From Actinomycetes bacterium (lineage in GTDB: Bacteria > Actinomycetota > Actinomycetes > Propionibacteriales > Nocardioidaceae): 64,000 nucleotides of DNA. Location: contig JAEWOG010000068.1 of assembly GCA_023460975.1 (NCBI GenBank), forward strand, positions 1 through 64,000, written 5' to 3'. Positions 16,977 through 25,712 of the stretch are shown here, piece after piece (position 1 is the first letter of the stretch; the number at the start of each line of letters is the position of its first letter). The position numbers and the translations under genes are program-made. Under the pieces are notes generated by a model. It did no database searches and was not told the origin of the DNA. It worked only from the letters and a program-made list of their open reading frames with translations.

Positions 16977-19579
16977 AGCGCCTCGACGCCGCCGTTCCCG
17001 TCGGCACTGACGCCGACGGGGTCTACGACGCATTCGGGCGGTGGGCCACCGACCAGGGACTCGAGTTGTACCCCCACCAGGACGAGGCCGTCATCGAGAT
17101 CCTTGGCGGCAACCACGTCATCCTGGCGACGCCCACTGGCTCGGGGAAGTCCATGGTGGCGCTGGGGGCGCACGTGGCTGCGCTCGCCCAGGACAAGGTC
17201 AGCTTCTACACGGCACCCATCAAGGCGCTGGTGAGCGAGAAGTTCTTCGCCCTCATCGAGGTCTTCGGTGCCGAGAACGTCGGAATGCTCACCGGGGACG
17301 CCTCGGTCAACGCAGACGCCCCGATCATCTGCTGCACCGCCGAGGTGCTGGCCAACCTGGCGCTGCGCGAGGGGCGCGCCGCCGATGTGGGGCTCGTCGT
17401 CATGGACGAGTTCCACTTCTACGCCGAACCCGATCGGGGATGGGCGTGGCAGGTGCCGCTGCTGGAGTTGCTGGACACCCAGTTCCTCCTCATGTCGGCC
17501 ACTCTGGGCGACACCACCGAGCTCGCGGCGGACCTGACCCGGCGTACGGGGCGCGAGGTCAGCCTCGTGGCCGATGCGCCGCGGCCGGTGCCGCTCGACT
17601 TCCGCTGGTCGTTGGATCCGATGGGCGAGACCCTCGAGGAGCTCGTCTCGACGGGGCAGGGGCCGGTCTATGTCGTGCACTTCACGCAGGCTGCGGCGGT
17701 GGAGCACGCGACGTCCCTGCTCGGTGGCACCACTCGGGCCGTGATCGCCGCAAAATTCGACAAGGAGGCCATCGCGGAGCGGATCGGCGCCTTCCGCTTC
17801 GGCGCCGGCTTCGGCAAGACGCTGTCCAAGCTCGTGCGCAGCGGCATCGGGATCCACCACGCCGGGATGCTGCCGAAGTACCGCCGTCTCGTCGAGCAAC
17901 TCGCCCAGGCGGGTCTGCTCCAGGTGATCTGCGGGACCGACACGCTGGGCGTCGGGATCAACGTCCCGATCCGCACCGTGCTCTTCACGGGGCTCGCCAA
18001 GTTCGACGGCAGCCGCCAACGAGTGCTGCGCACTCGGGAGTTCCAGCAGATCGCCGGTCGCGCCGGGCGCGCGGGCTACGACACCGCCGGGTACGTCGTC
18101 GTCCAGGCCCCCGAGCACGTCATCGACAACGAGCGGGCCAAGGCCAAAGCCGCCGCCAAGAACGCGGCCAACCCCAAGAAGAACAGCAAGGCGACCCTCA
18201 AGAAGCCCCCTCCGGGCACGGTGGTGTGGAGCGAGCAGACCTTCGACAAGCTCGTCCACGGCGATCCGGAAAAGCTCGTGTCGCGGATGAAGGTCGACAA
18301 CTCGATGCTCATCAACGTGGTCTCCCGCGAAGAGGACGCCTTCGCCGTGATGCGGGGCCTGCTCACCGACAACCACGAGGACCGGCGCACCCAGCTGCGG
18401 CTCGTACGACGGGCTCTGCGGCTGGCGCGCAGCCTCGTGCGCAGTGGGATCCTCACGCGCCTCGACGAAGTCGACGAACACGGCCGACGCTACATCCTCA
18501 CGCTCGAGCTGCCGGCGGACTTTGCGCTCAACCAGCCGTTGTCGCACTTTGCGTTGGCCGCCTTCGACGTCCTCGACCCCGAGACGGTGACGTACGACCT
18601 CGACGTGCTCAGCGTCGCCGAATCCGTTCTGGAAGCTCCCCGCCAGGTGCTCATGGCGCAGCAGTTCGCTGCGCGTGGCGAGGCGGTGAGCGAGATGAAG
18701 GCCGACGGCATCGAGTACGAGGAGCGCATGGCGCTGCTCGAGGAAGTGACCTGGCCGCAGCCGCTGGCGGAGTTGCTCGGTGGTCTGTTCGAGATCTATC
18801 GGGGCACGCACCCGTGGCTTCCCGAGGACGCGCTGAGCCCCAAGTCGGTCGTGCGTCAGATGTGGGAGGAGGGGATGGGGTTCACGGACTTCGTCTCCCG
18901 CTACCAGTTGGCCCGCTCCGAGGGGCTGGTGCTGCGCTACCTCACCGACGCGTACCGGATGCTGCGGCACACGGTGCCCGAGCAGGTGCGCACGCCCGTG
19001 TTTGAGGATGTCGTGGAGTGGCTGGGGGAGACGATCCGGCAGACGGACTCCTCGCTGCTCGACGAGTGGGAGGCGATGGTCGACCCCGAGCACGTCCATC
19101 ACGGCGCGGCAGCGGAAGCGCTGCCGCCGCCGCGCCCGCTGTCACAGCAGGCGCGCGGCTTCGCCGTGATGATCCGCAACGCCATGTGGGCCCGCGTGGA
19201 CCTCATGGCCCGCGACGACCTCGACGGCCTCGTACGGCTCGAGCGCAACGCCGCCGACCGCCTCGACCCGCCGCGCGAGGTCGTGGTGGGGCGCAGCGTG
19301 TGGGACGCGGCGCTGGAGGACTACTACGCCGACCACGACTCGGTGCTCACCGACGCTGACGCGCGCGGTCCCGCGCTGCTGCACGTCGGCGAGGAGGAGG
19401 GCGGTCTCCCCGTCGGCGTCGACGGCGACCACCACCCCGTACGGATCCGTCGCGTGCGGCAGACGATCCACGACCCCGCGGGGGACCACGACTGGGTCAT
19501 CGACGCGATCGTGGATTGCGCAGCCTCCGACGACGCCGGTGAGTTGGTGCTGGCGACCGAGGCGGTCCACCGGCTCTGA
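16973..19579 (+). CDS. Ski2-like DEAD/DEAH-box helicase with DUF3516
   Basis: An 868-aa superfamily 2 helicase. Motif I is ATPTGSGKSMVAL near residue 55, motif II VVMDEFHFYAEPDRGW near 145, motif III LMSATLGDT near 175 and motif VI QIAGRAGRAGYDTAG near 365. The last ~450 residues match the actinobacterial DUF3516 extension, with a Lys/Ala-rich linker (AKAKAAAKNAANPKKNSKA) near 395. RNA unwinding or remodelling is likely, but the physiological role is not known. ATG overlaps the xerD stop by 4 nt. Confidence 0.9.
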   Translation: MKRLDAAVPVGTDADGVYDAFGRWATDQGLELYPHQDEAVIEILGGNHVILATPTGSGKSMVALGAHVAALAQDKVSFYTAPIKALVSEKFFALIEVFGAENVGMLTGDASVNADAPIICCTAEVLANLALREGRAADVGLVVMDEFHFYAEPDRGWAWQVPLLELLDTQFLLMSATLGDTTELAADLTRRTGREVSLVADAPRPVPLDFRWSLDPMGETLEELVSTGQGPVYVVHFTQAAAVEHATSLLGGTTRAVIAAKFDKEAIAERIGAFRFGAGFGKTLSKLVRSGIGIHHAGMLPKYRRLVEQLAQAGLLQVICGTDTLGVGINVPIRTVLFTGLAKFDGSRQRVLRTREFQQIAGRAGRAGYDTAGYVVVQAPEHVIDNERAKAKAAAKNAANPKKNSKATLKKPPPGTVVWSEQTFDKLVHGDPEKLVSRMKVDNSMLINVVSREEDAFAVMRGLLTDNHEDRRTQLRLVRRALRLARSLVRSGILTRLDEVDEHGRRYILTLELPADFALNQPLSHFALAAFDVLDPETVTYDLDVLSVAESVLEAPRQVLMAQQFAARGEAVSEMKADGIEYEERMALLEEVTWPQPLAELLGGLFEIYRGTHPWLPEDALSPKSVVRQMWEEGMGFTDFVSRYQLARSEGLVLRYLTDAYRMLRHTVPEQVRTPVFEDVVEWLGETIRQTDSSLLDEWEAMVDPEHVHHGAAAEALPPPRPLSQQARGFAVMIRNAMWARVDLMARDDLDGLVRLERNAADRLDPPREVVVGRSVWDAALEDYYADHDSVLTDADARGPALLHVGEEEGGLPVGVDGDHHPVRIRRVRQTIHDPAGDHDWVIDAIVDCAASDDAGELVLATEAVHRL

Positions 19580-19615
19580 GCCCTGGTGCACCAACCGCCG
19601 GGAGCGGTGCCAGCT

Positions 19616-19679
19616 TTGTGCACAGGTTTGTCCACAGGGTGGGGGTTGCCTGTGCAGGGGACCGTGGGAGTGTGCACAG
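19616..19679. promoter_or_regulatory. cluster of DnaA-box-like 9-mers upstream of parA
   Basis: TTGTGCACA (19616-19624), TTGTCCACA (19628-19636, equal to the actinobacterial DnaA-box consensus) and, on the other strand, CTGTGCACA (19671-19679) lie within 64 bp. The first two are spaced 12 bp apart. They precede the parA-scpAB run. Binding by DnaA is inferred. Confidence 0.45.
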
Positions 19680-19738
19680 ATTTGTTCTGGAGCCTGTAGG
19701 AATGGCCCCCGGTGTTGTGGGCTTCGGCACCCGAGACC

Positions 19739-19787
19739 TAGGCTCGCGCGGAGCGAGTCGAGACGTTGGCCTGTCGACGTGTCGACA
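19739..19787 (+). promoter_or_regulatory. putative parA promoter and operator
   Basis: TAGGCT at 19739-19744 fits a -10 box. Downstream, at 19772-19787, TGTCGAC-GT-GTCGACA is a perfect 7-bp inverted repeat lying in the predicted 5' UTR. ParA proteins of this kind often repress their own operon, so an operator is plausible but unproven. Confidence 0.4.
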
Positions 19788-19823
19788 TTCCCCGCCCCGA
19801 TCCTGCGCCTGCCGCGACCGTCG

Positions 19824-20744
19824 ATGCGAAGTGAGTCCTCAGTGACCGAACAGATCCAGTTCCCCCGAACGGATGCCCAGCCGACGCTGTCCGCGGCTGC
19901 CGATCGGCCACTGGGACCGACCGGTCGCCCCATGCCCGACTTCCCCGAGCCCGGGCCGGTCTCCGGTGGCCGCGCCCGCGTGGTCGCCATGTGCAACCAG
20001 AAGGGTGGGGTGGGCAAGACCACCACCACGATCAATCTGGGCGCCTCGCTGGCCGAGTTCGGCCGCAAGGTGTTGCTGGTCGACTTCGACCCGCAGGGCT
20101 CGCTGTCGGTGGGCCTCGGCCTCAACCCGCACGACATGGAGCTGTCGGTCTACAACCTCCTGATGGACCGTGAGGTCGCCATCGACGAGGTCGTCGTCCC
20201 CAGCGGCGTGCCGGGCATGGACCTGCTGCCGTCCAACATCGACCTGTCGGCGGCCGAGGTGCAACTGGTGCACGAGGTCGCCCGCGAGCAGACCCTGCAG
20301 CGGGTGCTGGCCCCGGCCCTCAACTCGTACGACGTCATCATCATCGACTGCCAGCCGTCCCTGGGCCTGCTGACTGTGAACGCGCTCACGGCCTCGGACG
20401 GCGTCATCGTCCCCCTCGAGTGCGAGTACTTCGCGCTGCGCGGCGTCGCGTTGCTCAAGCAGACCATCGACAAGGTGCGCGAGCGCCTCAACCCGCGCCT
20501 GGAGATCGACGGCGTCCTGGGCACGATGTTCGACGGCCGCACCCTGCACAGCCGAGAGGTCATGGAGCGCCTGGTGCAGGCGTGGGGGGACAAGGTCTTC
20601 CACACCGTGATCCGGCGGACGGTGAAGTTCTCCGACGCCACCGTCGCTGGCGAGCCGATCACCTCGTACGCCTCCTCCTCGACGGGCGCCGACGCCTACC
20701 GGCAGCTCGCGAAGGAGGTGCTCACCCGTTGGCCCGCAGAGTGA
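19824..20744 (+). CDS. parA: ParA/Soj-like ATPase
   Basis: A 306-aa deviant-Walker ATPase of the ParA/MinD family. The P-loop CNQKGGVGKTTTTINLGASL is near residue 60 with its signature lysine; switch I is VDFDPQGSLSVGLGL and switch II IIDCQPSLGLL. About 45 N-terminal residues lack conservation. The start is uncertain: ATG 19824 or GTG 19842, neither with a good ribosome site. It has no adjacent parB and sits upstream of scpA-scpB. It is therefore the second, ScpAB-linked ParA paralogue common in actinobacteria rather than the oriC-proximal one. Confidence 0.9.
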   Translation: MRSESSVTEQIQFPRTDAQPTLSAAADRPLGPTGRPMPDFPEPGPVSGGRARVVAMCNQKGGVGKTTTTINLGASLAEFGRKVLLVDFDPQGSLSVGLGLNPHDMELSVYNLLMDREVAIDEVVVPSGVPGMDLLPSNIDLSAAEVQLVHEVAREQTLQRVLAPALNSYDVIIIDCQPSLGLLTVNALTASDGVIVPLECEYFALRGVALLKQTIDKVRERLNPRLEIDGVLGTMFDGRTLHSREVMERLVQAWGDKVFHTVIRRTVKFSDATVAGEPITSYASSSTGADAYRQLAKEVLTRWPAE

Positions 20745-21085
20745 GCCTCCCGGCCGCTGACGACCTCTTCCGCCCCACTGACACCGCGGCGGACGACGCT
20801 TCCGACCGCCCCCGCCGTGTGCGCGCGGTACCGCAGGGCGAGGCGGACGACACCGCCGCCACCCGGCGTCCGAGCGGACGCGTGCGTCACGACGAGAAGA
20901 TGACGGTGTACGTCACGGCCGAGGAACTCCTCGACCTCGAGCACGCCCGCCTCACGCTGCGGCGTACGCATGGGGTTGCGGTCGATCGCGGACGCCTGGT
21001 CCGTGAGGCGATCGCGCTGGTGCTGGCGGATCTGGAGGCGAACGGCGAGGCGAGCGCACTGGTGCGCCGGCTCACCGAGGAGTGA
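20729..21085 (+). CDS. conserved protein between parA and scpA
   Basis: A 118-aa protein of unknown function. The N-terminal half is acidic/Arg-mixed and probably disordered. The C-terminal half (about residues 55-115) is a compact helical region, MTVYVTAEELLDLEHARL followed by LRRTHGVAVDRGRLVREAI, resembling ribbon-helix-helix style DNA-binding proteins. I choose TTG 20729, which overlaps the parA end by 16 nt and has AAGGAGG about 10 nt upstream. It overlaps scpA by 4 nt. A DNA-binding partner of the adjacent ParA is an attractive guess. Confidence 0.75.
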   Translation: MARRVSLPAADDLFRPTDTAADDASDRPRRVRAVPQGEADDTAATRRPSGRVRHDEKMTVYVTAEELLDLEHARLTLRRTHGVAVDRGRLVREAIALVLADLEANGEASALVRRLTEE

Positions 21086-21954
21086 GCGCGGTGCCCCCCG
21101 GCGCCGCGACGACCGAGCCGGAGACGGACGGCTTTGCCGTCCACCTGGACAACTTCGAGGGCCCTTTCGACCTGCTGCTCGGCCTGATCTCCAAGCACAA
21201 GCTCGACATCACCGAGGTGGCCCTCTCGCAGGTCACCGACGAGTTCATCGCCCACGTCAAGGCGATGGGTGAGGTCTGGGACCTCGAGCAGACGACCTCG
21301 TTCCTCGTCGTCGCGGCGACGCTGCTCGATCTCAAGGCGGCACGGCTGCTGCCCCAAGGCGACGTGGAGGACGAGGAGGACCTCGCGCTGCTGGAGGCGC
21401 GTGACCTGCTGTTCGCGCGCCTCATGCAGTACCGGGCCTACAAGCAGGTGGCTGACCTCATCAGCGAACGCATGGCCACCGCCGGAAGGCGTCAACCTCG
21501 TGCGGTGGGCCTCGAGGAGCGCTTCGCGACGCTCCTGCCGGAGGTGCTGATCGGGATCGGTCTGGACGACTTCGCCCGTCTGGCTGCCAAGGCCATGGAG
21601 CCCAAGCCGGTGCTGGAGGTGTCGCTCCAGCACATCCATGCAGCCAAGGTGAGCGTTCGCGAACAGGCCGCGCTGGTCGTTGAGCGACTGCGGCGCACGG
21701 GCACGATGACATTCCGGGCGCTGTGTGGGGACTCCCCGGACAAGCTGACCACGGTCGCTCGGTTCCTGTCGCTGCTGGAGCTGTTCCGGGAGGGGGCGGT
21801 CTCCTTCGACCAGGTCACGCCGCTGGGCGAGTTGACCGTACGGTGGACGGGAGCAGACGGCGCGGAGTTCGAGGTCGATGAGTTCGACGGAGCCCCTGCG
21901 GAGCGCCCGGCGGCGACCGACGAGACTGGTGACGACGGACAGGACGACGCATGA
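21082..21954 (+). CDS. scpA: segregation and condensation protein A
   Basis: A 290-aa kleisin that bridges the heads of SMC and, with ScpB, forms bacterial condensin. The signature FEGPFDLLLGLISKHKLDIT is near residue 25, and the second SMC-contacting domain (LLELFREGAVSF) near 235. GTG 21082 overlaps the previous stop, and the stop overlaps scpB (ATGA). Confidence 0.95.
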   Translation: MSAVPPGAATTEPETDGFAVHLDNFEGPFDLLLGLISKHKLDITEVALSQVTDEFIAHVKAMGEVWDLEQTTSFLVVAATLLDLKAARLLPQGDVEDEEDLALLEARDLLFARLMQYRAYKQVADLISERMATAGRRQPRAVGLEERFATLLPEVLIGIGLDDFARLAAKAMEPKPVLEVSLQHIHAAKVSVREQAALVVERLRRTGTMTFRALCGDSPDKLTTVARFLSLLELFREGAVSFDQVTPLGELTVRWTGADGAEFEVDEFDGAPAERPAATDETGDDGQDDA

Positions 21955-22679
21955 GCGAGCAGCACGAGCCCCAGGAGCGGGGAGCAGAGCCCGAGACCCT
22001 GGCGGTCGCGTTGGCCGAGCTGCGCCCGGCCTTGGAGGCGATCCTCATGGTCACCGACCAGCCGTTGTCTCCCACGCAACTGGCCAGCGCCGTCGGTCAC
22101 CCGGTCCCAGCCGTGGAGGACGCGCTGGTGGGCCTGGCGGGCGAGTACGAGGACCAAGGACGCGGATTCGAGCTCAGGTCCGTGGCCGGGGCCTGGCGGT
22201 TCTACTCCAGCTCGGCGTACGCGACGGTGGTCGAAGGGTTCGTCCTGGAGGGGCAGCAGGCGCGCCTGACGCAGGCAGCTCTGGAGACGTTGGCGGTGGT
22301 GGCGTACAAGCAGCCCGTCTCGCGGGCCCGGGTCTCGGCCGTGCGGGGTGTCAACGTCGACGGCGTCATGCGTACGTTGATCACGCGGGGTCTGGTGGAG
22401 GAGGCCGGTCAGGACGAGACGTCCGGGGCGAACCTCTATCGCACGACCTCATACTTCCTCGAGCGCATCGGCATCGGCTCGCTCTCAGAGCTGCCGCCCG
22501 TGGCGCCCTACCTGCCGGACATGGACGACCTCGAGGACGAGCTCGCCGCCGCTGCTGGGTTGGGGCACCCGACCGAGCAGCAGCCAGCCCCGGACGCGCC
22601 CGCGCCGGAGGACCACGAACACGCCGCGCCCAGCAGGGGCGAGGGCACGGAGCCGCACGGCGGCACGGAGATCGCATGA
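21951..22679 (+). CDS. scpB: segregation and condensation protein B
   Basis: A 242-aa ScpB with two winged-helix domains. LRPALEAILMVTDQPLSPTQLA near residue 22 opens the first and LTQAALETLAVVAYKQPVSRA near 105 the second; VNVDGVMRTLITRGLVEE is the family block. The last ~60 residues are an acidic, Pro-rich tail. It is coupled to scpA and rluB by ATGA overlaps. Confidence 0.95.
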   Translation: MSEQHEPQERGAEPETLAVALAELRPALEAILMVTDQPLSPTQLASAVGHPVPAVEDALVGLAGEYEDQGRGFELRSVAGAWRFYSSSAYATVVEGFVLEGQQARLTQAALETLAVVAYKQPVSRARVSAVRGVNVDGVMRTLITRGLVEEAGQDETSGANLYRTTSYFLERIGIGSLSELPPVAPYLPDMDDLEDELAAAAGLGHPTEQQPAPDAPAPEDHEHAAPSRGEGTEPHGGTEIA

Positions 22680-23476
22680 AGCCGCACGACCAGGACGACT
22701 CCCAGCCCGCCTCGCAGCGGCCCGAGACGGATGCCGACGGCATGATCCGGCTGCAAAAGCTGCTGGCCCAGTCGGGCGTGGCCAGCCGCCGCAAGTGCGA
22801 GGAGTTGATGCTCGACGGCCTCGTCGAGGTGGACGGCGAGGTGGTCACGCGCCTCGGCACGAAGGTTGACCCGGCGACCGCGGTGATTCGCGTCGAGGGC
22901 AAGCGCCTCCCGCCCATCTCCGCGCACGTCTACCTGATCCTCAACAAGCCGCGCGGCGTTGTCTCGACGATGTCCGACCCCGAGGGGCGGCGCAGTCTCG
23001 GCGACCTGGTGGCCGACCGCCCCGAGCGCCTCTTCCACGTGGGCCGCCTCGACACCGACACCTCGGGTCTCATCATCCTGACCAACGACGGCGACTTCGC
23101 CCAACGGCTCGCACACCCCTCGCACGAGGTCGAGAAGACGTACGTCGCCGAGGTCGAGGGCGAGGTGACCAAGGCGACGCTGACCGAGCTGCGCAAGGGT
23201 GTCGAACTCGACGACGGGCCGGTCAAGGTCGTCCGGATCCGGCTCGTGCAGGGCAGCCACGGACGTACGACGGCGACGCGCTCCATCGTGGAACTCGTGA
23301 TCCACGAGGGCCGCAACCGCATCGTGCGCCGGCTCCTGGACCATGTCGGACATCCGGTGCGCAAGCTCACCCGTACCTCCATCGGGCCGCTCACCTTGGC
23401 CCGGCTGGCGCCGGGGGAGTTGCGCGAGCTGTCCGTCTCTGAACTCGGCAGTCTGATGGATTCGGCCAAGCTCTGA
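22676..23476 (+). CDS. rluB: rRNA pseudouridine synthase (RluB family)
   Basis: A 266-aa enzyme isomerising a uridine in 23S rRNA. An N-terminal S4 RNA-binding domain (IRLQKLLAQSGVASRRKCEE, about residues 22-80) is followed by the catalytic domain with GRLDTDTSGLIILTNDGDFA, whose first Asp is the catalytic residue. RluB as opposed to RluE/RsuA is inferred from operon position. ATG 22676 overlaps scpB; the longer frame upstream is inside scpB. Confidence 0.93.
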   Translation: MKPHDQDDSQPASQRPETDADGMIRLQKLLAQSGVASRRKCEELMLDGLVEVDGEVVTRLGTKVDPATAVIRVEGKRLPPISAHVYLILNKPRGVVSTMSDPEGRRSLGDLVADRPERLFHVGRLDTDTSGLIILTNDGDFAQRLAHPSHEVEKTYVAEVEGEVTKATLTELRKGVELDDGPVKVVRIRLVQGSHGRTTATRSIVELVIHEGRNRIVRRLLDHVGHPVRKLTRTSIGPLTLARLAPGELRELSVSELGSLMDSAKL

Positions 23477-23532
23477 GGCGCGGTGTCGTTCCGACACATG
23501 GAGACCGCGCTCCGCGCAGGCGCGAGCGTCGA

Positions 23533-23538
23533 TAGGCT
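23533..23538 (+). promoter_or_regulatory. -10 box (TAGGCT) of aroH, leaderless type
   Basis: TAGGCT ends 6 nt before the ATG at 23545. No ribosome site is present. Confidence 0.55.
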
Positions 23539-23544
23539 TCGGGC

Positions 23545-23931
23545 ATGGCAGTGCGTGCGATCCGCGGGGCGACCCAGCTCGACGAGGACACCCGGGAGCA
23601 GATGTTGGACCGGGTGGCCGAGATGGTCACCGCGGTCATGGAGGACAACTCGCTGACCTCCGATGACTTCATCTCGATCCTGTTCACCGCGACCGACGAC
23701 CTGCGCTCGGAGTTTCCCGCGTACGCGGCCCGACAGTTGGGTTTCACCGACGTCCCCATGACGTGCGCCCGCGAGTTGGAGATCGGCGGATCGATGCCGC
23801 GCGTCGTACGGCTCTTGGCGCACGTCGAGACGGATCTCGCGCGAGCGGACATCACCCACGTCTACCTGCACGGGGCGGCGAACCTGCGCCGCGACCTGGT
23901 CAAGACACACGCCGTTCCCGACCATGAATGA
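23545..23931 (+). CDS. aroH: chorismate mutase (AroH class)
   Basis: A 128-aa chorismate mutase of the small trimeric AroH fold, converting chorismate to prephenate. It matches from the start (MAVRAIRGATQLDEDTREQM), through FTATDDLRSEFPAYAARQLG and VPMTCARELEI with the active-site Arg/Cys region, to HVYLHGAANLRRDL. The stop overlaps tyrA, the next enzyme of tyrosine synthesis, so the two steps are coupled. Confidence 0.95.
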   Translation: MAVRAIRGATQLDEDTREQMLDRVAEMVTAVMEDNSLTSDDFISILFTATDDLRSEFPAYAARQLGFTDVPMTCARELEIGGSMPRVVRLLAHVETDLARADITHVYLHGAANLRRDLVKTHAVPDHE

Positions 23932-25024
23932 GGTCGGAGTCGACGGTCGACCCGGCATGAGCGAGGTGCGCGGGCCAGTCGAAGTGATCGGGGTGGGCCT
24001 CCTGGGCACCTCGTTGGCGTTGGCGCTGCGTGCAGCCGGCGTGGAGGTGCTGCTCTCGGACGTCTCACCGGAGCACCTGAGGACCGCGAGTGGACTGGGT
24101 GCCGGGCGAGCGCGTACGGAGGCTGACGTTCCCCAGGTCGTGGTGGTCGCCGTGCCCCCTGACCACCTGGCGACCGTGATTGCGGCCGCGCTCGACGAGG
24201 CGGGGCCCGACACTGTGGTGACGGACGTGGGGTCGGTGAAGTCCGCGCCGCTGGCAGCCGTCGCGGGTCATCCTCGTGCCGGACGCTACGTCGGCTCCCA
24301 CCCGATGGCCGGCAGCGAGCGCTCCGGGCCACTGGCAGGGCACGCCGCCCTGTTCCAGGGCCGGCCCTGGGCGATCACCCCCCACCTGGACGCCGACGTG
24401 GACGCGGTCGAGACCGTCGAGGAGATGGTCAAGCTGACCGGCGCCGTGCCGGTGTGGCTGACTCCGCACGAGCACGACCGCGCCGTTGCCCGCACGTCCC
24501 ACGTACCTCATCTGATGGCCGCGCTGACGGCCTCCCGGCTGGCGCACGCGCCCGAGAACCACTTGACTCTGTCCGGCCAAGGCGTACGCGACGTGACCCG
24601 AGTGGCTGCTGGTGAGCCGAATCTCTACGGCCAGATCGTGTCCGCCAACTCCGACGCGGTCCTGGAACTGCTCGGTGAGGTGCGCGGCGACCTGGACCGT
24701 CTGATCGCGGCGATCGGTGCGGGGGACCGTACGGCCCTCACGGGCGTGCTGGCGGTCGGCGTGGCTGGCACGCAGGCGATCCCGGGCAAGCACGGCGAGC
24801 CAGCGCGCCCCATGGTGTCGGTGTGGGTGTCGGTCCCGGACAGCCCGGGTGCCCTTGCCCAGCTGTTGGCGGACTCCGTGGCCAGCGAGGTCAACATCGA
24901 GGACATCCGCATCGACCACGACCCCGCGCGGCCGACGGGTCTGGTGGAACTCGTCGTCGACGAGACCCGGGGTGAGCATCTCCACGATGCTCTGGAGTCC
25001 CGCGGCTGGACGACTCACCGGTAG
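23924..25024 (+). CDS. tyrA: prephenate dehydrogenase
   Basis: A 366-aa enzyme oxidising prephenate to 4-hydroxyphenylpyruvate. The dinucleotide-binding loop VIGVGLLGTSLALALR is near residue 21 and the conserved GSHPMAGSERSGP near 125. An ACT-type regulatory domain occupies the last ~75 residues (MVSVWVSVPDSPGALAQLLA), suggesting feedback control by an aromatic amino acid. The start is ambiguous: ATG 23924 overlaps aroH by 8 nt, and ATG 23957 (355 aa) starts closer to the fold. It lies directly before cmk. Confidence 0.93.
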   Translation: MNEVGVDGRPGMSEVRGPVEVIGVGLLGTSLALALRAAGVEVLLSDVSPEHLRTASGLGAGRARTEADVPQVVVVAVPPDHLATVIAAALDEAGPDTVVTDVGSVKSAPLAAVAGHPRAGRYVGSHPMAGSERSGPLAGHAALFQGRPWAITPHLDADVDAVETVEEMVKLTGAVPVWLTPHEHDRAVARTSHVPHLMAALTASRLAHAPENHLTLSGQGVRDVTRVAAGEPNLYGQIVSANSDAVLELLGEVRGDLDRLIAAIGAGDRTALTGVLAVGVAGTQAIPGKHGEPARPMVSVWVSVPDSPGALAQLLADSVASEVNIEDIRIDHDPARPTGLVELVVDETRGEHLHDALESRGWTTHR

Positions 25025-25027
25025 GAT
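25022..25027 (+). promoter_or_regulatory. -10 box (TAGGAT) of cmk, leaderless type
   Basis: TAGGAT overlaps the tyrA stop and ends 7 nt before the GTG at 25035. It is the same hexamer as the pyrG box. Confidence 0.6.
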
Positions 25028-25034
25028 CCCGCCC

Positions 25035-25712
25035 GTGACCAGCGCTCCCCGGACCCAGATCCTCATCGCCATCGACGGCCCGTCCGGGTCCGGCAAGTCC
25101 AGCACCTCGCGCGGGGTGGCCGACGTGCTGGGGTTGCGATACCTCGACACCGGCGCCCAGTTCCGTGCCATGACCTGGGCGATGCTGCAGGCGGGTGTCG
25201 ACGTCGCGGACGCTGCCGCAGTCGCCTCGTACGCGCGCACTCCCTTGATCGTCTCGGGCACGGACCCGCTCGAGCCCACGATCACTGTCGACGGTGTCGA
25301 TGTCTCGGATGAGATTCGTGGTGAGGCTGTGACGGGGGCGGTGAGCCCCGTCAGCGCAGTCCCCGAGGTGCGCTCGCGTCTGCTCGAGATGCAGCGCTCG
25401 ATCATCGGCGACGGCGCGATTGTGGTCGAGGGACGCGACATCGGGTCGGTGGTGGCTCCCGACGCCGACGTGAAGGTCTACCTGACCGCCGACGCGGCAG
25501 CTCGCGCGGCGCGGCGTACGGCCGAGGCAGGGGGAGACGTCGCCGCCACTCGGGCGTCCCTGCTCAACCGCGACAAGATCGACTCCGGTCGTGCCACGGC
25601 CCCGCTGACGATGGCGGAGGGGGCAGTGCACATCGACACCACCGACTTCACCCTCGACGAGGTCATCGGCCAGGTCGTCGCGTTGGTGGAGGCGGTGGAG
25701 GCGGTCTCATGA
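25035..25712 (+). CDS. cmk: cytidylate kinase
   Basis: A 225-aa kinase phosphorylating CMP and dCMP. The P-loop IAIDGPSGSGKSSTSRGVA is near residue 10, then YLDTGAQFRAMTW, and the CMP-binding region EGRDIGSVVAPDADVKVYLTA near 135. GTG 25035 is fixed by the promoter box and by homology; the frame's upstream extension lies inside tyrA. The stop overlaps plsC by 4 nt. Confidence 0.95.
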   Translation: MTSAPRTQILIAIDGPSGSGKSSTSRGVADVLGLRYLDTGAQFRAMTWAMLQAGVDVADAAAVASYARTPLIVSGTDPLEPTITVDGVDVSDEIRGEAVTGAVSPVSAVPEVRSRLLEMQRSIIGDGAIVVEGRDIGSVVAPDADVKVYLTADAAARAARRTAEAGGDVAATRASLLNRDKIDSGRATAPLTMAEGAVHIDTTDFTLDEVIGQVVALVEAVEAVS

